Part shown: in pieces, positions 26,401 through 37,887 of the stretch | Layout: every line of letters begins with the position of its first letter | Numbering within the stretch: position 1 is the stretch's first letter | Source of the DNA: Paragordius varius | Taxonomy: Eukaryota; Nematomorpha | DNA: 64,000 nucleotides | Assembly (NCBI GenBank): GCA_964247055.1 | Contig: OZ176054.1 | Location: 10,664,001 to 10,728,000 of the forward strand | Direction: 5' to 3' | The notes under the pieces: model-generated | What the model was told of the DNA's origin: nothing | The model's database searches: none | Seen by the model: only the letters and a program-made list of their open reading frames with translations | Program-made: the position numbers and the translations under genes

Positions 26401-28108
26401 TCTCATACCTTGGGCGAAAAATAGATTCAAAGAATTGTTTTTGTGGATTTAATTTTTTTGAAAAAATGGCATTTTACGGGGAGAGCGGGTAAAAAGAAGA
26501 GCAAAATTAAAAAAGCGAGCCGACTATGTTAGGCGCAATAGTAAATTAGTAAACAAAGGTTAATTAGAAATCGAATGGTCCAACATGTTTTCCAAAAAAT
26601 TGTCTCAAAGACACGATTTTTGTGGACTTAAAGAAGCCCGTTTTTTACACGGGATGGGACCGAACTGGGGGCCTATTTCCAAAAAAGGGCGAAGCTATTA
26701 TCGGGGCATTAATAATCATATTTTTCGACATTTGGATTTGAACGGATCTACCGGTTTTCCGGAAGCAGATCACAAAGCTACCATTTTTCATTTTTATAAA
26801 TATAAAGATTATATAATTTCGGAGGCAAAATAAAAACATTTCCAAGTGTAAAAACAGCTTCTGTACGTTATTTTAAGCAATAAACCCGGATCAAGTTTTA
26901 CTTAAGCCATTGATATGGTTGTTTATTTTATGGTTCAATTTTTAAATTATGCCTGTCCCGATTCCAAAATATTCCATTTTTTCGACTGGTTTGAAGCCAT
27001 AGTTTAGGTCAATCTTTAATCTAAAACTTCTTTATGAGTATAATAACGCTTTTTTAAACCTATAATCATTTATACATTTGTGTAATTTATGAAAAATGAT
27101 CAAATTTTAATAAATAAATTCAAAGTTTTGAGTTTGGTTAACTAAAATACATGGGCGACATGTGGCAAGCTTAACGCCAATTTTTGGGAAAACCGGATCA
27201 TATACAGATTTCAAAATAACGGTTGAAAGATATCGAAAAGTAATATTGAGTGGTAGCAAGGTTTCGATCAAAAAATTTTCATGCACTTCATATATTTTGT
27301 ATGGGTGCCCTGGAATTTGGCTAAATATTATCTGCATTTAACAATTTTAAAATCATACAATACTTTGGTAACTTTTGAATCCTTCAACGTAAATCGAAAA
27401 ATGCTAAAATTTAGGCAATTGCCAGTTGAAAGAAAATAACTGAATACGTTGAGGTTTACATAACTGTTTGATCCACACAAAGCAATGATTTGAGTTGCAT
27501 TTAAATCAATTTCCATAAATACCTTTATTGGTAATACATGTATATGAGTTATGATTATATAATATTTGCACCTGAAATTCATTCTTAAACATTTTATCAT
27601 CCTATAACATTTTCACCCTAAAATAAAAGCTTTTTTGGCTAACATAACGTTTAATATCTATTTTAAATATTTTATGGCATGGTTTTTTTTAAGTTATCAA
27701 TTAAAGGATTTTGATTTAAAAAACGTTATTTTTATGGTGTTGAAGTGTTTAAGCGTTAATTTGAAATGGTCAAGGGCGAATTGAAGTGTTAAATGTTAAA
27801 CTTAAATGAATCTTATCAGAAATTTTCGGGTCAAATTTCGCTGACATTTCTGTCATTTGTTAAAAGAATGCTTTCAATATGATAAGAATCGAGATTAATT
27901 AAATTTCGGTTTAGGGAAAAATTATAAAATTAATACTTGAGCTTTATAACGAGTGGCAATTTCCCTAATTCTAATATCCATATAATACGGCACAATCACA
28001 GTGTAAAAACTTCCATTGTTCAACAATTCAAAGTACATTTCATCAATGTACCAAGTGGCAAAGCCATCTTTGATCACAATATTCATTATATCATAAATGG
28101 AACGATAT
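19500..28108 (-). CDS. Unrecognised multi-exon gene, paralogue A (both ends incomplete)
   Basis: I do not recognise the family. Six exons: 28108-27937, 27522-27364, 27331-27151, 24494-24396, 21818-21556, 19604-19500. Phases join without stops and give about 316 aa. The protein looks like a beta-rich ectodomain: several NxT/NxS glycosylation motifs, scattered Cys, no catalytic motif. Support that it is a real gene comes from the + strand gene at 33003-36140, whose exons match one by one. Exon 27522 starts VFMEID...ALCGSNSYVNLNVF against IFIDVW...MVCGTPSFTINAF (same length up to CGS/CGT). Exon 27331 starts IIFSQIPGHPYKIYE against LRFIQEWDKPLTIYE. Exon 24494 has YTYGRKLLY against YKSGRYNFI. The intron 27332-27363 is only 32 nt. 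A 1.7-kb repeat and a hAT remnant sit in other introns. First exon(s) and stop were not found. The LCGS stretch faintly recalls ANF-receptor/receptor-cyclase ectodomains, but the domain order does not fit. Confidence 0.6.
19663..20979. mobile_element. hAT transposon remnant, 1.3 kb
   Basis: Starts CAGGGGTAGCCAACC and ends ATCCACCCCTG (inverted: CAGGGGTGGATAAACGG). Flanking 8-mers CTCTAATC and TTTTGATC agree at 5 of 8 positions. No transposase frame survives. It lies in an intron of paralogue A. Confidence 0.75.
22270..22450 (-). mobile_element. Tc1/mariner transposase C-terminal remnant
   Basis: The minus strand reads a broken series ending RILEKWVKCEGDRFF, resembling mariner tails of the type RWEKCVAAGGNYFEGD. 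It is richer in G+C than its surroundings. Weak but family-like. Confidence 0.4.
23365..23405. repeat. (TA)n microsatellite
   Basis: About 20 TA units directly left of a MITE arm. Confidence 0.9.
23425..23810. mobile_element. Inverted-repeat MITE, TCATGGTGC-arm family
   Basis: Left arm TATCAAGGTGCTTTTGG...CCCTTACGAGTAA; right arm, inverted, CATTCGTTAGGGG...GGCACCATGATAATCCTGATA. Same family as 10240-10960. A further arm with GCACCATGAAAATTCTGATA lies at 24105-24200. Within an intron of paralogue A. Confidence 0.6.
25110..26840 (+). repeat. 1.7-kb interspersed repeat, copy 1, with internal tandem monomers
   Basis: Begins near ACTAGATGGCCCTGTCACGC with the hairpin-like GCTTCGCTGTGAC. About six diverged monomers of roughly 150-190 nt follow (25.5-26.4 kb), each with an AAAAAACGC(T/C) start, a TTTTTGCC core and a GGGNAATATNTG end. 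A unique tail holds GCGAGCCGACTATG, ACCGAACTGGGGGCC and ACCGGTTTTCCGGAAG, ending in TTTATAAATAT. An inverted copy lies at 52990-54685, and a third, without the monomer block, at about 38295-38880. No transposase, reverse transcriptase or clear terminal inverted repeat is visible, so the class is unresolved. It separates two exons of paralogue A. Confidence 0.8.
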
Positions 28109-28173
28109 CTAATTATAATTATAAAACATCGCATAAAAATTAATGTAACTTTCAATTTAATTTAAGTTTAGAG

Positions 28174-28411
28174 CAGGAGTGTGTGCCAAAATACCAAATA
28201 AAAAATATAATTAAATAAAGCTCATAAAATAATATTGATTAAAATAAATTATTCACACAAGTCTTTCGAAATTTTGGCAATGAATTAACAAAAATTATTA
28301 AAACAAACGCTAAATTTAATATAATTATTAAGCACATATTTTTCAAATGAGGCCAGTCGGTTTTTTAAATAAAAAATACGGCTTGCGAAGTCATTTGTGT
28401 TGGGCACCCTA
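28174..28411. mobile_element. hAT-type MITE
   Basis: 238 bp. Left end CAGGAGTGTGTGCCAAA; right end read inward TAGGGTGCCCAACACAAATG. Flanked by GTTTAGAG and GATTAGAA (6/8). Shares GCGAAG(T/C)CATTTGTGTT with the MITE at 6795-6980. Confidence 0.65.
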
Positions 28412-28775
28412 GATTAGAATATTCACGCTCTTTAACGAATTGTAACGGCTTAACTTAAATTTATTATAATGGGGTGCGTTTGTTTTATCTTTTATAGCTT
28501 TTTTTAATAAATGATTTATCCAAAGTTGCTGAATAAATTATTTTTAGCTTAACTTTTAAAAGATGGTTTAAAAAATAAATTTTCTAATATTATAAATAAT
28601 ATAAAAATAATTTTTTACAATAATTTACTTCATTGTCAAACGCTCCATTCTAATTATTCCTGGGTTTTGGCAAAAGTCTATAATAATAATTAAAGGTTTT
28701 ACAAATTTAGCACATATCAAATGTATTCGCAACAAGTTTCTACCGGTTTTTTGGTAAATACACTTGTAATTTTAG

Positions 28776-29695
28776 AAAGGAAATCAATTATTTATTTTTA
28801 TTCAAAATATTGTACATTAACTTCTACACATTATCATCGCTCAAGCGATCGATACATAGTCCTAGAAAATTTGATAGCCATTTTCAGCGTCTCTAAAACA
28901 TAGTCTGCTCTGCGAGAGCCTTATTGATGTGATGTTGTATTAATCAGATGTTGCCAGTTTTGGAGAGTTCAGCTGTTTTCTCCATAGCGATATTAAGGTA
29001 TTTTTTACTGGTTTTTCTGTGCGAAACGAAGCATTGGTATATGTCAAAAATGGTTTTGGCTCATTCCACTTTTCTTATAATAATTAATGCATGGTTTTGA
29101 ATAGTTAGCGATATTGTTGTATATTAACATTGTACGGCATTTTGAAGTTTATAATGCACAATACCGGTCTGTGACCACATGGCACAGTTAGTTTTTTGCT
29201 AAAGAACTTGGCCTTATTGTGGATAGAGCGGCTTGGTAATATGAAATTCACAATTTCTATTAATTTACATAATAAAGATTATTTATCATCCGTCCCAATC
29301 CGATGAAAAAGTTATTTTTTTCGTGACTGACGTAGTTGAAGCAAAAATCTAGAAGTCACTTTGCAATTTTCGATTTAACATTCATTCATGTTGTTAACTC
29401 AACCGAGTTTTTTGGTCCTATACATTGCTTGTAGTAATCTGTTGATTTTAATTGTCTGACAGCTGATGCTTCTGTCAATTGCTGTTAAGATTGAATTGAG
29501 TCACGATTTTATACTTGTACTTAATTGTCTTTCTAGTTGTGAGTCTACTAGAGAGCCAACTTTCTTCATTGCAATCGCAACGTATAAATTGGATAACCGA
29601 TAAAGCATGTTCACTAGACATTCTGCCAGTAAACGATAATTTTTAACAGTTTTTTCGTGGCGCAAAAGTTCTTTTTCAGGCACAAAATTCGACAT
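28776..29695 (-). mobile_element. Mariner transposon remnant (MSNFVPEKE family)
   Basis: The minus strand opens MSNFVPEKELLRH at 29695, the family start MSNFVPEKxxLRH. Further in, it carries broken versions of the central region and a tail with ALAEQTM (family ALAEQRF) and NVQYFE (family GQYFE) ending near 28776. Stops, frameshifts and internal loss are present. At about 920 nt it is shorter than an intact reading frame of just over 1 kb. Confidence 0.75.
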
Positions 29696-32600
29696 GATTT
29701 CTGTGTGATAAGAATAAGACCCTGTTTAATGGTAGGTGAAAAAATATCATTGAACTAATAGCCTGAGTATTTTCTCTAAAGTTTTCACTTAGTTAAACCA
29801 ATAATAACCTATGAATATATCCAGGAAATAAATAACTAATGTAAAATTAAATATTTTACCAAATTTTTGATAATTCATTTGTAGAATAGGAAGCAGTAAA
29901 AATATGCTATACAAACAATATAAAAACAATATATTGTTGCTCATAATTATTGATATAACAAAAATATTTTTTTTTTATAAAATGTTTGCAAGTTTGCAAA
30001 TATCTAATGTAAATAGACTCATTTCAAAAGACATATTAAAGGCTAAATACTATCAATAGAAGGGCTTTATGACAATCAATGAAATAATATATATATAATT
30101 ACATTTACATCTGACTTAGTTTTAACTTTTTCGATGGGTATTTGAAATTTATTTATATTATGAATTATTAAATTTAAATTAATAATATTTAATTGATAAA
30201 ATGAAGATTTTACATGCATGAGGAATCAATACAGATCCGGTAAATATTGACAATGCCGCTGTTTTCCAAAATTTTAATATTAAAATAAATGTACAACGAA
30301 CGGTCATAAGTCATAAACTGAAAATAATTTTATTATATATAATGATAGAAAATCCGATTTTTACATTTCAAACTTTTCATTGTCTTATAATTATCAATTC
30401 ACTCGAACTATATACATCCTCAAATATTGAAACAAAAATCTATAGAAACTATTTTTTTATAATCACTATCAGGCTTTGTAACTAAGCCAAAAAGGTGTAA
30501 TTAGAGCCACGTTAATCTATATTGGTCATCCAGCTACTTGGTCTTTAATTATAAAAAACTTATTGGTTATATTTAAAGATGGACCAGAATCTTTAACACT
30601 TTGTGGTATTTTCACTTTTTGTCCTTGGGGTAGTCATATTACAGAGCTTAATCTTGTAAATAAAACTTTGAAAGTTATTTTAGTTAATTAATCATCAAAT
30701 ATTGTTTTGTATTAGATAAGCACTGATATTTTATGCAGTTTTGTAACTTATAAAGTCTAAAATTGGGACAGCTCCAAAACACGATTCAGCTAAACATCTG
30801 ATTTTAAAATCGATAAATATAAAGTTTTGCTGGTAAAATGCAACCAGAAATCTCGCTAAGAAAACTTATTGCAATTAATTATTTTCATTTTCTAACCATA
30901 AAATACATTTAAATGCCTGTTGTATCAGCGATTTATAATTTAAGGAAAAAAATGACGGCGAATAAGATTGAGATGAGGATTTTTTTACAATTTTACATTT
31001 TTATAAAAATATATTTTATGCGTAAAAGGCTAGAGAAAGTTTCATTTTATATTCGGTGTTATACCTTTGATACTTTTTATGATAGTCAAATTTCAAATCG
31101 CCATGTATATAAAACTAACCTAAACGGTCATAAAGACTTAAAGGAACGGGGCAGGTTTTTTATAAAAAACTATTGTTCATTTCAATCCGATTCCAAACTC
31201 TGGAATTTATCGAAAAATGAACCGAGATGTTTTATAAAAATGTTTTAGTCTTGTCGATTTCTGGCAAAGGTATTACTTTGCTTTTCTATCAGGCATTGGC
31301 TATAAACTTTTTAAAATTTAGGTAATTTTCAATGAATAATTACATTGTTCTTAGATACGATATTTTTCTTTTTTGTAACCTTGAGAAATTTAATAAGTTT
31401 AACAAAAACCATTAAAAATTTAATCGAAGCAGTCGTAATCTGTTTACAGACATAATATTTTGTTACGCTTAAGACTTATCGGTCACACAAACGCAGAACA
31501 TTTTTCGGGTTTTGGAAAAGAAAAAGACAATATTTTATATTCGCTTATATGAATTATCCTCAATATATTAACATTAAAAGGTATTTTATTATTTTGTAAG
31601 AGGTTTTATGATATAATTAAGCATTTGAACTTTAACGTTTTAAACTTTTAGCTACGACCTTATCTGGCTACGCCAGCAAATAATTTTTCAAAATATATTA
31701 TTTTCATAACAAATTTATCATTATATTATGTTTATAATTATTTTATATATACTCCAGTTAGGATTAATTAGTTCCAGTACAATAGGTAATATTAATTCCT
31801 TTATAATGTTAACCTAATCACATAATCCTGCATTCTTCGCAGAGAGCCCCGTCCTTTGCCAAAATAATTTTTTTTAATTTAGCAGAAGGCGTTATTATAT
31901 ATATATATATATATATATATACAGATGTGCCTTAAAAACAGTTACTGAAGCTTTACTATGTTGTAAATTATTTAATTTGGTTTTTTATCATTGATATATA
32001 AACCAAAGTTGATCAGTTTTGAATTCGTAAAAATATCCGGCAGTTTTTACCTTTTAGTTGCAGTCCTTAAATTTCAAGCAATTAAAAATTTGTTTAAAAT
32101 TAATATGCAAAATATTGGCTGTTTTCTAATTTTTTAATAAGTTCGTTACGAATCAGACACACATGTCCTTAAAATTAAGTGGTTTGAGATCCTTAATTAA
32201 AAATTTTTCAATCAAAATTATTAAATTGATTAAAGCAAAAAAAGGTTTTGGTTGTCGATTTCTATGGATAACTGTTCTTTGATAAAAAATATCTCTAGAT
32301 ATTGAAAGTTTCGTAAGTAATAGAAGGTTCTTATTGCTACAGAATAGTAAATGTTCCTCCTTACACCAATCTTTTTTATTGTTCCATCAAATGTGTGAAA
32401 AAAACAAATATAAACCAATTGATTGATGTTGTACGTAACTATATTAACCAAATAAAAGCTAAAAATTAATTGGTTTCAACCAAAAAAAAATGCATATAAC
32501 AAATTTAAATTTCTGTTAATGATGGTATCAGCTATCAAATACTATATAAATTATAGATAGCCATTTTATATCAATAAATTATATAATATTATAGGGATGA

Positions 32601-33002
32601 CACTTCTTAAAATAAGGGTTTACTTCTGTTAAATGACTAAAAAATAAATTATATTGGTTATATTAATCGAAATCTTTTTTTAAATTATATTGATCATATA
32701 AGCCACATATTATGGCATTAAAATGGATTGTTTTTTATGAGAAAAAGATGTAGGTTTTCAAACCCAAACCAGATATGTTGTTTCTCCAAAAAATATTTGT
32801 CAAGTATGTCGAAAATATATTGAGAATAAATGATATGTATTACTAAACATTTCTTTATTAATAAATTTATCATTAAAATACTATATTCTTCATAGATTTG
32901 TGTAACCATGATTTGCTAACACCCATACAACTAAATAATGTCACCTTTGATTTATGGTATATATTGCATATCTTGCTGATATTTTTTGAAAATTAGTAAA
33001 TT
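29696..33002. other. Interval between the two divergent paralogues
   Basis: Should contain the missing 5' exons and promoters of both paralogues. Candidate but unproven coding stretches are 31009-31248 (+; ends NYCSFQSDSKLWNLSKN) and 32230-32451 (-; contains FHTFDGTIKKIG). I could not join either to its gene by phase. A short (TA)n run lies at 31896-31921. Otherwise plain AT-rich sequence. Confidence 0.35.
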
Positions 33003-35755
33003 ATGTTTTCAATAATCGCTTATTTTTTAAGGGGAACTCATTTATCCGGAAAGGCTTCTTACTTATTCCGGGATAAGACAAATGTTGTTTGGTCTGCTTA
33101 TACGCATTTAGAGCCTACTACCAAAATACAAGGAAACGATGATTTAAATAAATGTGTAATTGACACTCCTCACCGGAGAGATTTTTTCATACTTTGGAAT
33201 AATTTGAGACATGAGGTGTTAATTTTAGTCAATTTATTCTTCTATATATTTTTCCATACCAGTTAATATTCTATACGTTGGTTCTTTCCTTATTATAAAA
33301 TATAAATATAAAGTAAAAAAGTAATCACTTTGGTTTTAAATGCCCTAATACACGGATTCTCAATTTTCTGGTTAACGGGTTTTATGTAATCTTTTAATAA
33401 TTTTAACTATTTCTGATAGTAAACTAAAAATGCAAGCCTTATATAACTGCTAAATTTTAGATATTCATTGATGTTTGGGGTCCAAAATATTATGTGGAAA
33501 TGGTGTGTGGAACTCCTAGTTTTACCATAAATGCGTTTTTGGAAACAAGCGATAACAATGAACTATGCATCAACATTTCAACATTGTATGATAATTTGAT
33601 TGATCCTAATCTTCGATATACACGGGTTAAAATTGAAATATTCAACTAAGATATATTATTTGTTTAAAAATACCAGATATGTTTTTGGATATGTCAATGG
33701 TATTTTTTAATTATATTTTGTAATTTTTATCTATATTAATTATTTGTTAATCAAAATCTATTAACATTTTTAAATGAAAATATGGCTTGGGTGTAAAGAA
33801 GCCCAAAAAATTGGTCATGCGCCATATATAAGTTTTTGTAATATACTCCCTCGAACAATTCAAATTCACCCTAAAAATTATGTGTTTTCGGGTTTACGAA
33901 ATATGTCTTTATGGCTTAGTTTATAATTTTTTCAGTATTATTTTAATTACAAACAAAATTACCTTTTTTAAATATACAAAAAATATAGGTATTATTTATT
34001 CTTAAAAACACATAATTTATTTTAGGGTGAATTTGGATTATTAAGAGTGAATGAATTTTTTAAGAGTGAAAATGAAGTTAAATGGTATATATATATAATA
34101 GCTGAGATTCATTCAAGAATGGGATAAACCTCTCACCATATATGAATTCTATTACAATGCCACCATAAGATCAGAATTTTTGGTGCAAACTGCAATATGG
34201 CCCGATCAATCAATCCGTTTTTTAACCAATTTGCTGATTGATAAAAAATATGCCAACAATACAGAATTTGGAGTTAGCCTTAAAGTTGTAACTGCTAAAT
34301 GTTCGAATCAACAATCAGGTCAGTTTTCTATATTGGTAAAATTAACAAAAAAGATTTTTACAAAGAGATAATATTATAACTTCGAATATATATTTATTTA
34401 TTTTACTAAATAGGGGTATCAGAGCATACGGTAGTGCATGGACGAGGTAATAAATTGTAAAACTAAATATTTATAGAAAATTACATTAATACCAAAAGAA
34501 TGTGTCAAACAGTATACAAATCTGGTCGATACAATTTTATAAAGCCAAGGATTGAAGGATTTGCCCCATTAAAGTATGGGTAATGTTCCTAATATAATAG
34601 GGATGTTTATGTAGAACGTAATAGATCCCCGAACAACTTAGTGTGGATCACGCATACTACCAATGTTTTCAAACTTAACAGGTTTCAAACAACGCCCAAC
34701 TCTTTGAGTATTTCCTTTAAAAACTTGGACATTGTGAATCAATTTTTTGGGTTATTTTCCCTCAGAGTTAATTTGATTGAAAACGTAAGCATTAAGATTT
34801 ACCTAATTTTAATGAAATTGTTAAAAAATTTATAGCGAGCCTATTATAACGGCAAAACTATAAATAAATAAAAATAGTTTAACCCTTTTATTTTACATAT
34901 CTAAAAAATCGTTTTAAATAATTTTAAATTTAACTAGACCTGTTAGGGAGACTTTTATAATGGTGCTCTTTAATATCTTCAAGTTATAAAAAGTATTCAG
35001 CTCGATATGATGAATATTGATAATTTTTACATATAATTATATAGTTTACTTTGTCGATAACGAACACGACCATGTGTAATTTATCAATGATCCATTTAAA
35101 TGAACAAAAAACCAGTGTGCACATAATTCGACCCTTACAAGTAATTAATTAAAGTGATATAAAAAAATATGTATGTATTCAATAGTCTATTTGTAAATTT
35201 ACAAATATATAGCTCTTGGTTAATCCTTATACCAGAGCGATGCTCAATGAATTTGCGGGCTACATTAATTTTTTGGAATGGTACCTGTGTCAAGGCTTAA
35301 CACTTGGCTGTCAAATAATATATTAATAAATATTTAAATACCACTTAGAATTTATTTTCAGCTCAAATAAAATAAGGAGGGAAAAAATGGAAAGGAATCT
35401 GGCTGGTTTTTAAATAATACTAATTGATAATGCAAATTTAATTACAGTAACCATATAGATTTGTTTATACTTATATTCGTTAAATAAAATGCAAGAATGC
35501 TTCAAATGTACTTTTAAATCTGGGTATCGGTATTAAAAAAGGATCACTGGTCAACAGCTTCTATCAAACTGTCCTTTAAAAAAGTAGCATAAGTCATAAA
35601 ATATTAAAGTGAATTTTTATTAATAGTATTTGTGACATAATAACTCAATCCTCTTTATAATTGTTTAACACAAAATCGAAGGTCTGCCGCTGGTATAATC
35701 GCAATTACTTTAAATATAATAGCATTGTAATAAATAAATTTTAATCTTCAAAAAA

Positions 35756-35792
<37 letters not shown>

Positions 35793-36140
35793 GGAAAAAT
35801 TATCTCTTGGTCTATAACTGTCAGCTCGGGTGACAATTTAAGTACCGCTACCATTTAATAACCGTTTTAAAGTAATTGTATAGTAAGATGATACAACATA
35901 TTTTAGACACTTCACAATTAAACACTATTTTTATCTTTGCAATTTTAGTCGTTGAAGATTTTTGTAAACACAACGCACATTGTAAGTCAGATAAGTGAGA
36001 TTCATCCATACCTCAACAATGTTTGGGTAAATAAATTGTTATACCATGTCAAATGTGTTGGAGAAAATGTAACGATCACAAGTGAAAAAGATCAAGTAAA
36101 TGTTTTGATTCAAAAACGGGTGAAATTTTGTGGTCATTAA
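33003..36140 (+). CDS. Unrecognised multi-exon gene, paralogue B (3' end complete)
   Basis: Paralogue of the minus-strand gene at 19500-28108; family unknown. Exons: 33032 (or ATG 33003)-33215, 33461-33625, 34102-34318, 34477-34579, 34625-34784, 35949-36140. All phases join and the last exon ends KRVKFCGH with TAA at 36138-36140, followed by AATAAA. Total about 300 aa. The exon at 33461 contains VEMVCGTPSFTINAF and the one at 34102 LRFIQEWDKPLTIYE, aligning with paralogue A exon by exon. The last exon (NKLLYHVKCVGENVTI) matches A's exon at 19604 (VIIYNIEVYVGRCNII). Visible features: several NxT/NxS sites (NTT, NAT, NVT), paired Cys, no long hydrophobic segment after the first exon. The ATG at 33003 gives MFSIIAYFL, which could begin a signal peptide. 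Alternatively 33032 is an acceptor, which would match the phase in A. Probably secreted or an ectodomain; the role is unknown. Confidence 0.6.
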
Positions 36141-37887
36141 TTCATATAACTATAATAAATAAATGAAAATTTGGTCGCAAATATGTAAAAATATTCAGTT
36201 TTATAGAAACCATTAATTACATATTATAATTTGTGGAAATGAATAAAATGGAACGTTCTAATTAGATTTCGTTTTTTTCACATTAACAAATAAATCATCT
36301 CTACATTACTTTGATCCGATTTGAGTCAAAGCCTATATATAATCTAATGTTAAAAAATATGGAATGCATTGAAACCATTTCAATTGACCTATATGGCATT
36401 TATTCATCGTAATAAATAATAATTTCATTCAAAATGGCGTGATACTTACTTTATTGATAAATCTGAAGGCAAAAATTTGAACAGCATGACGGTGTAAGCT
36501 AAATAAATAATGCGAATTTAACCCTTTGCACGTATGATATTGAGAAATCTCAAAAAGACAAAGAAATTGATATGGTTTAAGGACTGCTGGCATAGGATGC
36601 AAGGATATACATAGGAAGAAAGCTAACTGCGTTGATAAATCTTAAAATAAAGTTAGTTTTGATCATATAATGCGAAGTATACTTCATTAGAGAAAGACAG
36701 AATGTTAAGAAAGGTAGAAGGGAAAAGAAAAGAAGCCGATCAATGAGGTAGTTATACATGATAAATAAGAAAATAAGATGGCATTGAAAGTGGTAAATGT
36801 AGTTTTACAGGAAGGAAAATGAAATCAATAGTGCATACTATATAACTCATTTACCACTTAGGAATATCCACTATATGTTTATGATAATATTATATAACTT
36901 TAATAGCGTTAGAGCCTAAAAACGATATTTTTTAATTTTTTTAAAATAAAAATGGCAAAAGTTCTTTGAGCCCTCTTTAGTATTTTTTTATCATTTAATT
37001 TAATGTTGATTTGGGTCCCAGCTACCCACTTTGTATTAAAATAGTAATATTGTGATAGGTGATCAAGCTCACAGATTTTGCCAAAATTTTATAATAAGTG
37101 TAAAACTTAAAATTTAGGCATATAATGTTTATTTTGAAATTCTAATATTTTAACTGATAATTTTTACAAAATATATGACAGAAATCAAAAGGATATTGAA
37201 AAAATTCTGTCCATTTTTTGTATGTGAGCCTATAACTTAATTAAGATTTTTTTAAAAAGGCCCCTGTTCACTAAATTTAACGCAAAGGGTGGATTGAACC
37301 AAATGTAAAATATGCTTAGCATTTTATCCCATGATACAGAAATCATACAGACTTGCAAAATATCACTCAAACATTCACACCCATTTTTATTGGGTTTTTA
37401 ATTTTTAAACTTTTCAAATTACTTAGCAGTAAATATTTGATATAACTTAATATGAGATGTTTGTAAAAATCAGGTTTTGGAGCTAAATAATTTAATCTAT
37501 AGGTTAGGTTTGCGCTTTAGTGCTAGAAGAAAGTTGCACATTTATGACTACTCGATAAAAAAATCTCAAATTTATGCGAAATTAATTTTTAATCTATTTT
37601 AAATATATTAAAGCCTACCTACACTTGTTTGAAAAGAACAGTATTTTATATGATTGAGATGCGGTCTCCAAAAGAATTTTGGCCCCTTCTAAAAAAAACT
37701 ATTTTTTTAAAAAAACGCAAAAATGCCGTTTCGAAAATCTAATATTTGGCAGATTATTACATCAAGATTGATTATTTTTGAAAAAGCATAATTTTGATGC
37801 AGTATTTTGAAAAGCGCACTTATTTCGAATCATGTTGGAATTGTTATAGGAAAGCTCTATTTAATATAAACTTTTTCTATACAATAA

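Noticed and set aside
26585-26833. 82-codon open frame ending in NGSTGFPEADHK
   Set aside because: It is the tail of the 1.7-kb repeat, not a host gene; reported with that repeat instead.
27107-28155. Receptor guanylate cyclase / ANF-receptor ectodomain
   Set aside because: The ALCGSNSYVNLNVF stretch looks a little like it, but the order of motifs is wrong and the + strand paralogue does not support it.
32230-32909. 5' exons of paralogue A
   Set aside because: Open frames exist, but no splice phases connect them to the exon at 28108; kept only as unproven candidates.
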